64,000 bases of DNA from BP-133 sp040756995. Lineage in GTDB: Bacteria > Actinomycetota > Acidimicrobiia > IMCC26256 > BP-133. Shown one piece after another: positions 57,469-64,000 of this stretch. The notes under the pieces were generated by a model that was given only the letters and a program-made list of their open reading frames with translations, searched no databases and was not told the DNA's origin. The translations under genes were made by a program, and so were the position numbers. The stretch's first letter is position 1. Each line of letters opens with the position of its first letter. The DNA lies in NCBI GenBank assembly GCA_040756995.1, contig JBFLYK010000005.1:62001-126000 (forward strand), read 5' to 3'.

Positions 57469-58227
57469 CTAGGCCGTGGTGCTGATGGCAGCCACCGGCA
57501 GCTTGGCCAGCCGGTTGGCGAAGACGGTGACGATGTCGCTCAGCGCCGTCTTGCCCTCGACGATGGCCGTCGGCGCGTCGGCGTGGGAGAAGTAGACGCC
57601 GAGCAACGCCCGTCCCCGCCGGAGGTAGACCGCCACGGACTGGCTCCGCTCGCCATCGTCGCCGATGGTCTCGAAGGCGAAGGCCAGCCGCTCGACCGAC
57701 GGCACCTGGGGCCACCCGGTGTCGGGCGGGGGGCCGAAGCGGGTGGTCACCGTGGGCAACCCGACGGGGCTGTCGACCGGTTCGTCGGGGCACTTGGCGG
57801 CCGTTTCCTTGAGCTCCGCGAAGGCGGCGGCGGTGCCGGCCCCGCTGGAGTACAGCACGGCCTCCGTCGACAGCGTCGTCTCCCCCTGGGCGTCGACGGC
57901 CCGGACCTGGAGCCGGGCCGTCCGCTGCGACTCGCTGGGGAAGGTGCCGTTGCAGAGGTCGAGGGTCGGGACGCTGAGCCCGTTCCCGCCCGGAAGACCG
58001 GCCACCTTCTGCGTCGGGCCGACGTCGGCGTCGCTCACGATGAGGTTGGCCAGCAGGCCGGCGGACGGGTCCCGCGACTGGGACGGCGCCGTCGGGCTCG
58101 GCGTGAGGTCGGTCCCGCCCGAGCCGCGGTAGGACGGCTCCGAGTCCTGACTGAGATCGATCGCCGCCGCGGCCAGGATCGCCACCACGGTCACGGCCCC
58201 GACGATGCGCAGTACCCGCCGCCACAT
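57469..58227 (-). CDS. Membrane-anchored extracytoplasmic protein of unknown function
   Basis: A 252-residue protein with one N-terminal transmembrane helix (VLRIVGAVTVVAILAAAAI), a Ser/Thr/Pro-rich linker, and a globular domain rich in beta strands (about 65-245) with two Cys (LDLCNGTFP, AAKCPDEP) likely to pair as a disulfide. It resembles extracytoplasmic sensor domains of the PknH type, without certainty. It follows the HtrA protease gene by four bases, so it may be its partner or target. Confidence 0.7.
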   Translation of the reverse strand: MWRRVLRIVGAVTVVAILAAAAIDLSQDSEPSYRGSGGTDLTPSPTAPSQSRDPSAGLLANLIVSDADVGPTQKVAGLPGGNGLSVPTLDLCNGTFPSESQRTARLQVRAVDAQGETTLSTEAVLYSSGAGTAAAFAELKETAAKCPDEPVDSPVGLPTVTTRFGPPPDTGWPQVPSVERLAFAFETIGDDGERSQSVAVYLRRGRALLGVYFSHADAPTAIVEGKTALSDIVTVFANRLAKLPVAAISTTA

Positions 58228-58231
58228 GGCC

Positions 58232-59557
58232 TTAGTCGGCCGGCCCCGGGGCCAGGATGATCGTGGCGGTGCGGCGGCGGTTCGTCTCGTCGATCCAGCT
58301 GAAGTTGAGCTTCTCGCCGGCCCGGTGCTTCTTGATCAGGTCCGAGACCTGTTCGGGGGAGGTGGCGGGCTGGCCGTCGACCTCGGTCAGGATGTCGCCG
58401 GCCACGACGCCGGCACTGGCCGCCGGCGAGCCGGGCATCACCTCGGCCACCAGGACGCCCCGCGGCGCGCCACCGGGCGTGGCCGGCGGGGCGGGCTCGC
58501 TCATCACCACTCCGAGCTGGCCGGGGTACCCGAGGCGGACGGTGGCGCTGGCCTGACCGGCCATGATCTGACCGGCGAGGGTCAGGGCCCGGTCGATGGG
58601 GATGGCGAAGCCCACGGCGTCCCCCACGGCCCGGAACCGCCGGGTGGCCGAGGCGGCGGTATTGATGCCGATCACCTCTCCGTTCTTGTTGATGAGCGGC
58701 CCGCCGGAGTCGCCCGGCTCCAGGGGGGCGTCGATCTGGATGAGGCCGGAGAGCGTCTCGGGGTTGTTCCCGTCGAGGTCGGTGGCGGTGATGCTCTGAT
58801 TGAGGGCCTGCACGGTGCCACTCACCGTGTGGGGCGTGCCGCCGAGACCGCCGGCGTTGCCGAGGGCCACGACCGGGTCCCCGACCTTGACCGAGGAGGA
58901 CTTGCCCAACGGTACGGCCGGCAGGTTGACGGCGTCCTGGATCTGGAGGACGGCGAGGTCCTCGCTGGGGACCACGCCGACCACCACCGCCGTGTAGCGG
59001 CGGCCGGTGGCGATGTGCTCCACCGAGATGCTGATCGAGCCTTCGATGACATGGTTGTTGGTCAGCACCTCGCCGTTGGGGGTGAAGATGATCCCCGTCC
59101 CCGCTCCCGACAGGCCGGAGCTGAGCTGGGTGTAGATGTCGACCATGCCCGGCTGGACCTTGGCCGCCACGGCGTTGACGTCGATGTCGGGCGCGCTGCC
59201 CCGCGGTGCCTGCCGCCAGGGGCGGGGGCTGGCCCGCCCGCCGGGCCGGGCCGGGTCGGCCCCCGGCCGGGGCGCCGGGGACTCGGTGACGGCCGGGCGC
59301 GAGAAGGAGATGTCCCACCGGTCGATGACCGCCCAGGCGGCGGTGGCCATGGCCATCACCAGGACGACGACCAGCGCCGCCGTCAGCCGGTTGGGCCCGG
59401 TGGGCCCGGGCGGCGGGGGCGGTGGCGGCGGAGCCGGCCGCTCCGGCTCGGGCACCATCCAGGGCGACGGGACGCTCCACTCCGGCGGATCGGCCGGCGC
59501 GTTGCTGTCGTCGCCGGCCGCGACCGGCCCTTGGTCGTGGATCCCCATCCCGTCCAT
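58232..59557 (-). CDS. HtrA-like membrane-anchored S1C serine protease with PDZ domain
   Basis: About 441 residues. A cytoplasmic Pro-rich N-terminus (about 1-60), one transmembrane helix (LTAALVVVLVMAMATAAWAV), a Pro/Arg linker, then the trypsin-like domain: His in LTNNHVIEGS, Asp in VVPSEDLAVLQI, Ser in LEPGDSGGPLIN. A C-terminal PDZ domain starts near residue 345 (GVLVAEVMPGSPAASAGVVAGDIL). It degrades or senses misfolded proteins outside the membrane. Three clustered ATGs make the exact start uncertain by one to four codons. Confidence 0.92.
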   Translation of the reverse strand: MDGMGIHDQGPVAAGDDSNAPADPPEWSVPSPWMVPEPERPAPPPPPPPPGPTGPNRLTAALVVVLVMAMATAAWAVIDRWDISFSRPAVTESPAPRPGADPARPGGRASPRPWRQAPRGSAPDIDVNAVAAKVQPGMVDIYTQLSSGLSGAGTGIIFTPNGEVLTNNHVIEGSISISVEHIATGRRYTAVVVGVVPSEDLAVLQIQDAVNLPAVPLGKSSSVKVGDPVVALGNAGGLGGTPHTVSGTVQALNQSITATDLDGNNPETLSGLIQIDAPLEPGDSGGPLINKNGEVIGINTAASATRRFRAVGDAVGFAIPIDRALTLAGQIMAGQASATVRLGYPGQLGVVMSEPAPPATPGGAPRGVLVAEVMPGSPAASAGVVAGDILTEVDGQPATSPEQVSDLIKKHRAGEKLNFSWIDETNRRRTATIILAPGPAD

Positions 59558-59710
59558 CATCTCAGCTTCGCTTCCCAACCTGGGCACGAGGTGGGAAATT
59601 CCTGAGGACAGGTGGTCGAATCGGGCGAAACGGCCGTGACCGCGTCCGGGTGGCTCGCCTGCCAGCGGCCGTCCCGCCGTCCCGGTTGCGCCCCTGGTTA
59701 CGATCCGGCC

Positions 59711-60133
59711 ATGACCTCCCGCCGGCAGCTGGCTTCGGGTCTCGCCGCCGTCCAGTTGTTCTCCGCCTGTTCGAAGCGGGACCTGCAGATCATCGCCCGG
59801 CACACCGAGATCGTCTCGGTGCCGGAGGGCACGGCGGTCATCGAGGAGGGCGCCAAGGGCGACGCCTTCTTCTTCATCGTGGCCGGCGAAGCGGCCGTGC
59901 GCCGGCGGGGCCGCACGGTGGCCGAGCTGGGCCCGGGCCGGTTCTTCGGTGAGCTGGCGCTGCTCGACCCGGCTCCCCGCGACGCCACCGTGGTGGCCCT
60001 GTCGCCGCTGACGGTCGGTGTGCTGGGTGCCCGGGTCTTCCGGGCGATCGTGCGCGACGTCCCCAACATGAGCGAGAAGCTGTTGCGGGGAATGGCGCAA
60101 CGCCTGCGGGAAGCCGATCTGCGTGACGTCTGA
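59711..60133 (+). CDS. Stand-alone cyclic-nucleotide-binding domain protein
   Basis: 140 residues forming one CNB domain: FSACSKRDLQIIARHTEIVS, VPEGTAVIEEGAKGDAFFFI and the phosphate-binding cassette FFGELALLDPAPRDATVVA with Glu and Arg in place. There is no HTH, kinase or channel domain, so it must act through a partner. ATG start; divergent from the HtrA gene. TGACG repeats begin at its stop codon. Confidence 0.87.
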   Translation: MTSRRQLASGLAAVQLFSACSKRDLQIIARHTEIVSVPEGTAVIEEGAKGDAFFFIVAGEAAVRRRGRTVAELGPGRFFGELALLDPAPRDATVVALSPLTVGVLGARVFRAIVRDVPNMSEKLLRGMAQRLREADLRDV

Positions 60134-60217
60134 CGACGTGTGACGACCCTCTGACGACGTCTGACAAGGCGGCGGCGCGCCGGACTGTGACGGGCGTGAC
60201 GGTTCGAGGGCGTCACG
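60124..60217. repeat. Cluster of TGAC(G) repeats upstream of the hydrolase-epimerase gene
   Basis: TGAC units begin at 60124, 60131, 60141, 60152 and 60162 (spacings 7, 10, 11, 10). A separate inverted pair, CGTGACG-N9-CGTCACG, follows at 60195-60217. The run spans the stop of the CNB protein and the 154-base leader of the fusion gene. The near 10.5-base spacing puts units on one DNA face. Confidence 0.55.
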
Positions 60218-60287
60218 AGCGGCGGACACCGGCGCCGACCTGTCGATACGGTCGCCCGGCAGGCAGATCGACGGCCAGGGAGGGGGC

Positions 60288-62339
60288 ATGCTGGCGCAGC
60301 GACGTTTCCGGTTCTCGGCCCTGGCGCAACCGGTCGAACTGGCGGACGGGTCGCCGGCCGTTCACGGCTATGCCTGGCGGCACCCGTCGCCGGGGGCGGC
60401 GCTCGTGGCGCTGCACGGGCTGCAGAGCCACGCCCAGTGGTTCGCCGAAGCGGCGGATGGCCTCGTCGCCCGCGGCCTGTCCGTCTATGCCCTGGAGCGG
60501 CGCGGGTCGGGTTCGTCCCCGGAGCGGAGCGGGGACATCGACCGCTACCGGACGTGGTTCGACGAGGTCGCCCGGCTGATCGACTTCGTTCGCCGGGAGC
60601 AACCCGGGGTGCCCGTGCACCTGCTCGGACACTGCTTCGGAGCCAATGTGGCCCTGGGCGCGGCCCTCGAGCGGCCGGGGAGCGTGGCGTCGCTCATCAT
60701 GCTGACGCCGGGACTGCACATCCGGCCCGACTACCGCCGGGGCGAGAAGCTCCGCATCGCCGCCGCGGCGCTCGGGACCGGCCGGCAACGGCGCTTCCGG
60801 GTCCCGCAGGACGATGCGTTGTTCAGCCGGGACCCCGAGGTTCTCGACTGGATCGCGGCCGACGGCCTCGGTTCCAAGACGCTGTCGGCCCGTTGTCTCG
60901 TGCAGATCAGCCGCATGGTCTTCTCGTTGCGCCGTCGCGCCGGCGAACTGGCGGTTCCGCTGCTGGTGCTGGAGGCGGCCCGGGACCGGATCGTCGACAA
61001 CGACGCCAACGCCGCGCTGCTCGACCGGCGGCTCAGTGGCCGGTGGCGGCGGGTCACGTTCGACGCCGAGCACTTCCTGCTGGCGGAACCGTGCCGCGAC
61101 GCCGTCCTCGACGAGATCGCCGCCTGGGTCCGGCCGCCGTCCTCTCGACGAGATCGGCGCCTGGGCAAGGCCGCCGCGGCCGCCGTCCGGGTGGCGGCTG
61201 TCGAGGCGTGGACCGCCGAGCTGCCCTTCCGATTCTCGTTCGGTCACGCCCTGGCCGAGCGGCGTTCCTCGACCAACGTGTTCGTCAAGGTGACGCTGGC
61301 CGACGGGACTGTGGGCTTCGGCGAAGGTGTTCCCCGGGGATATGTCACCGGCGAGACGCCGGACGGCGCCCGGGAGACGGTGCGTCGGGAGTACGGGCCG
61401 GCACTGGCCGGCTGCGAATTCACCCATCCCGGCGCCGTGCCGGCGGTGCTGGAGGCGGTGGCGGCGCAGACCGACGCTTCCGGTTCTTCCCGGAGCCGGC
61501 CGCCGGGCGCGGCGTGGTGCGCCGTCGAGCTGGCGGTGCTCGATGCCGCCGGTCACCGGTTCGGGCTGCCCGTCTCGACCTGGCTCGGCCCGGTGCGGGC
61601 ACCGCTGCTCACCTACGACGCCGTGCTGCCCTTCTCGGCGGCGGCGGCGGTGGTGCCACTGGCCCTCACCGCCCGGGCGCTGGGAATCACCCGGGTGAAG
61701 CTGAAGGTCGGACGGGACATCGATGCCGATGAGTATCGGCTGCGGCTGCTGCGGGGCGTCCTCGGTTCGGAAGCCGACCTTCGGGTCGATGTCAACGGTG
61801 CCTGGACGGCCGAGGAGGCGCTGGCCGCCCTCGAGCGGTTGCGGCGCCACGGGATCAGCGCGGTGGAACAGCCCGTCGCCGCCGGGGACATCGCCGGCCT
61901 GCAGCGGCTGACGGCCGCCTGCCCCGAGCTGATCGTCGTCGACGAGTCGCTGCGGACGGTCGCCGAGGCCGAAGCCCTCGTCGAGGCGAAGGCCTGCGAC
62001 GCCTTCAACATCCGGGTCTCCAAGTGCGGCGGTCTGCTGGCGTCGATGCGCATCGCCGAGATCGCCGCCGACGCCGGACTGCCGGTGATCGTCGGCGCCC
62101 AGGTGGGGGAGAGCGGCATCCTCTCCGCCGCTGGCCGCCACCTCGCCGCCTGCGTCGCCCCCCGGTACGTCGAGGGGTCGGCCGGCCGGCTCCTGCTCCG
62201 CGAGGACATCGTCGCCGAACGGGTCCTGCCCGGTCGGGGCGGCCGGGCCCGGCCCCACGCCGGTGCCGGCCTCGGGGTGACCGTGCGGGCCGACGTCCTC
62301 GCCCGGCACACCATCGACACGCGGAAGGGGGAAGCATGA
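60288..62339 (+). CDS. Alpha/beta hydrolase fused to enolase-superfamily dipeptide-epimerase-like enzyme
   Basis: A 683-residue two-domain protein. Residues 1-285 are a monoacylglycerol-lipase-like alpha/beta hydrolase: ALHGLQSH, YALERRGSGSS, nucleophile elbow GHCFG with Cys116 where Ser is normal, Asp233 in AARDRIVD and His262 in DAEHFLL. Residues about 300-683 are a muconate-lactonizing/dipeptide-epimerase-type enolase: KLK (Lys471, Lys473), metal ligands Asp501 (VDVNG), Glu527 (VEQP), Asp552 (VDES) and Lys579 (VSKCGG). ATG start with AGGGAGG upstream; ATGA overlap with the GH3 gene. The hydrolase probably cleaves a thioester, ester or amide, and the epimerase inverts an amino-acid centre. 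Substrates unknown. Confidence 0.85.
   Translation: MLAQRRFRFSALAQPVELADGSPAVHGYAWRHPSPGAALVALHGLQSHAQWFAEAADGLVARGLSVYALERRGSGSSPERSGDIDRYRTWFDEVARLIDFVRREQPGVPVHLLGHCFGANVALGAALERPGSVASLIMLTPGLHIRPDYRRGEKLRIAAAALGTGRQRRFRVPQDDALFSRDPEVLDWIAADGLGSKTLSARCLVQISRMVFSLRRRAGELAVPLLVLEAARDRIVDNDANAALLDRRLSGRWRRVTFDAEHFLLAEPCRDAVLDEIAAWVRPPSSRRDRRLGKAAAAAVRVAAVEAWTAELPFRFSFGHALAERRSSTNVFVKVTLADGTVGFGEGVPRGYVTGETPDGARETVRREYGPALAGCEFTHPGAVPAVLEAVAAQTDASGSSRSRPPGAAWCAVELAVLDAAGHRFGLPVSTWLGPVRAPLLTYDAVLPFSAAAAVVPLALTARALGITRVKLKVGRDIDADEYRLRLLRGVLGSEADLRVDVNGAWTAEEALAALERLRRHGISAVEQPVAAGDIAGLQRLTAACPELIVVDESLRTVAEAEALVEAKACDAFNIRVSKCGGLLASMRIAEIAADAGLPVIVGAQVGESGILSAAGRHLAACVAPRYVEGSAGRLLLREDIVAERVLPGRGGRARPHAGAGLGVTVRADVLARHTIDTRKGEA
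61107..61180 (+). repeat. 37-bp imperfect tandem duplication at the fusion joint
   Basis: Units 61107-61143 and 61144-61180 are identical at 29 of 37 positions, including the first 13 bases (CTCGACGAGATCG). Both units encode LDEI.AW.RPP, but in different frames, because 37 is not a multiple of three. The unit boundary falls exactly between the hydrolase and enolase domains. Confidence 0.8.
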
Positions 62340-64000
62340 GCGTCGGCACCGCGTTCCAGAGCGTGCTGCGCCGCTGGCTCAAGCACAGCAACGCCGACCG
62401 CTTCGAGGCCGCCACCCGCTGGCCCGGGGCCGCGCAGCGGGAGAAGTTGGCCCAGATCCTCGCCCGTAACGCCCGGACGGGGTTCGGTGACCGGCACCGC
62501 TTCGACCGGATCCGTTCGGTCGAGGACTACCGGACGGCCGTCCCGCCGAACACCTACGAGACGCTGGCGCCGTGGATCGAGCGGGTCACCGCCGGCGAGC
62601 GCAACGTCCTCACCGCCGACGACCCGCTGCTGTTCGCCACCACGTCCGGCACCACCGGCGCCGCCAAGTACATCCCGGTGACGCCGAGCTACCTGGCCGA
62701 GTACAGCCACGGCATCCACGTTCACACGTACGGGCTGTTCGCCGATTTCCCCGACATCCTCGAGGGCCGGGTGCTGGTGTCGTCCAGCAACGATGAGGAA
62801 GGCCGCACCGCCGGCGGCGTGCCCTACGGCGCCATCTCCGGGTATCTGACCCGGACTCAGCCCGGTGTGCTGCGCCGCTTCTTCGTCGTGCCCTACGACG
62901 TCTGCCGCATCAAGGACATCGAGGCGAAGTACTACCTGACGCTCCGTCATGCGCTGGCCGCCGACGTGCGCAGCATCGTCACGCCCAATCCGTCCAGCCT
63001 GCTGCTGCTGGCCGAGGCCATGCGGACACACGCCGACGACCTGATCGAGGACATCCGGCGGGGCACGGTCAACCCGGCCTATCTGCCGTCGGGTGCGGCC
63101 GACCCGGCGGGTCCGGGCGCCGGCCGGGCGACGGCCGGACTGACGGCCGGGCTGGCGGCCAACCCCCGGCGGGCGGCCGAGCTGGCCGCCTGCCGGCGGG
63201 CGACCGGCCGCCTCCTTCCCGCCGAGGCGTGGCCCAACCTGCGGGTCATCAGCTGCTGGAAGGGCGGGACGATGCCGCTCTACCTCCGCAAGCTGCCCGA
63301 ACACTTCGGCGACGTGCCGGTGCGGGACCTCGGCTACATGGCCACCGAAGGCCGGGGGGCGACGCCGCTTCGGAACTCCGGAGCGGCCGGCGTCCTCAAT
63401 GTCACCAGCCACTTCTTCGAGTTCGTGCCGGTGTCGGAGCGGGACGATCCCCGCCCCGCTTTCCTCACCGCCGAGGAGCTCGAGGTCGACCGGGAGTACT
63501 TCGTGTACCTGACGACGTCGGCCGGGCTGTACCGCTACGACGTCAACGACATCGTGCGGGTGGTCGACTTCCACCGCCAGACGCCGGTGATCGAGTTCGT
63601 CCGCAAAGGGCAGGGGATCTCGTCGATCACGGGGGAGAAGCTGACCGAGGCGCAGATGACCGCCGCCCTGCTCGACGTGGTGGAACAGGGCGGGTACGAC
63701 GTCGACCACGTGACGGCCTGCGTCGAGTGGGGCGAGCCGCCCGGCTACGCCCTCTATTGCGAGGCCTCGCAGCCGTGGACGGGCGAGCGGTCCCGCCAGT
63801 TCCTGCAGGCGCTGGACGGCGCGCTGTCGGTGCGCAACATCGAGTACGAGTCGAAGCGGGCCTCGCGCCGGCTGGGCATGCCCGTCCTCAAATGGGTGGC
63901 CCCCGGGTCGTTCACCGCTCTGCGCCAGCAGCGGGTGGCGGCCGGCGCCCCCGAGGCGCAGGTGAAGATTCCCCACCTCAGTCCGGATCTCCGTTTCGGG
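62336..64000 (+). CDS. GH3-family acyl-acid amido synthetase (3' end beyond window)
   Basis: 555 residues visible, almost the whole GH3 length. The three ATP/AMP motifs of the firefly-type superfamily in GH3 form are present: FATTSGTTGAAKYIPVT (near 99), GYMATEGRG (near 336) and YRYDVNDIVRVVDF (near 397). GH3 enzymes adenylate a carboxylic acid and join it to an amino acid. The ATG overlaps the stop of the hydrolase-epimerase gene, so the products are made together. A conjugate synthesised here could be the hydrolase or epimerase substrate, or the epimerised amino acid could be the acceptor (inference). Confidence 0.88.
   Translation, partial: MSVGTAFQSVLRRWLKHSNADRFEAATRWPGAAQREKLAQILARNARTGFGDRHRFDRIRSVEDYRTAVPPNTYETLAPWIERVTAGERNVLTADDPLLFATTSGTTGAAKYIPVTPSYLAEYSHGIHVHTYGLFADFPDILEGRVLVSSSNDEEGRTAGGVPYGAISGYLTRTQPGVLRRFFVVPYDVCRIKDIEAKYYLTLRHALAADVRSIVTPNPSSLLLLAEAMRTHADDLIEDIRRGTVNPAYLPSGAADPAGPGAGRATAGLTAGLAANPRRAAELAACRRATGRLLPAEAWPNLRVISCWKGGTMPLYLRKLPEHFGDVPVRDLGYMATEGRGATPLRNSGAAGVLNVTSHFFEFVPVSERDDPRPAFLTAEELEVDREYFVYLTTSAGLYRYDVNDIVRVVDFHRQTPVIEFVRKGQGISSITGEKLTEAQMTAALLDVVEQGGYDVDHVTACVEWGEPPGYALYCEASQPWTGERSRQFLQALDGALSVRNIEYESKRASRRLGMPVLKWVAPGSFTALRQQRVAAGAPEAQVKIPHLSPDLRFG

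Overview
The window is GC-rich (roughly 70 percent) bacterial DNA packed with genes that often overlap by 1 to 4 bases (ATGA, GTGA). GTG starts are frequent and there is no tRNA, rRNA, CRISPR array, phage or insertion sequence. Several features point to a high-GC actinobacterium, most likely of the Acidimicrobiia type: luciferase-like (F420-type) oxidoreductases, a DinB-fold maleylpyruvate isomerase candidate, DUF4235, many acyl-CoA dehydrogenases and P450s, and secreted proteins with GYW..DGGVFAFGDA repeats. That placement is inference from gene content.

Left part (1-15100). A plus-strand run begins with a cut MetE/epoxyalkane:CoM-transferase-like gene. An acyl-CoA dehydrogenase, a homologue of 2-ketopropyl-CoM oxidoreductase/carboxylase with an altered catalytic dyad, and a PaaK-like ligase follow. 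A second plus-strand operon (amidohydrolase, two MaoC/FAS1-like hydratases, TetR) converges on a minus-strand branched-chain-amino-acid-type ABC transporter operon. That operon also carries two small membrane proteins and a secreted protein. The same palindrome, GGTTAAGCTTAACG, lies in front of both operons and nowhere else that I saw, so the TetR protein probably controls uptake and catabolism together.

Middle (14800-31100). A small minus-strand gene is interrupted by an in-frame UGA followed by a hairpin that fits the bacterial SECIS layout, making it a candidate selenoprotein. After it come TetR, an SLC41/MgtE-like transporter, a Thr-rich surface protein, a lipoate-ligase-like protein, DUF2461, a large repeat surface protein, small membrane proteins, a methyltransferase, a lipid-catabolic operon (P450, acyl-CoA dehydrogenase, TetR, MBL-fold hydrolase, SDR) and an orphan MacB-type permease.

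Aromatic block (31100-45800). A coniferyl-aldehyde-dehydrogenase-like gene, an FAD-protein-like gene and a PadR regulator sit downstream of a six-gene minus-strand operon. The operon reads as salicylate degradation through salicylyl-CoA and gentisate: FAD hydroxylase, NDP-forming acyl-CoA synthetase, fumarylpyruvate hydrolase, DinB-type isomerase, aryl-AMP ligase, gentisate dioxygenase. A secreted alpha/beta hydrolase is divergent from it across 67 bp, and a PaaX regulator follows.

Right part (45800-64000). Two luciferase-like oxidoreductases, a small cupin, an SDR, a secreted protein with an LAATG sorting-like tail, DUF1697, and a minus-strand SCP2/alcohol dehydrogenase/P450/PHA synthase/SnoaL operon lead to housekeeping-like genes (NagB/6PGL family, DUF4235, STAS, HtrA protease, cNMP-binding protein). 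The window ends with an alpha/beta hydrolase fused to an enolase-superfamily epimerase, translationally coupled to a GH3-type acyl-amido synthetase. The fusion joint carries a 37-bp imperfect tandem duplication that changes the reading frame.
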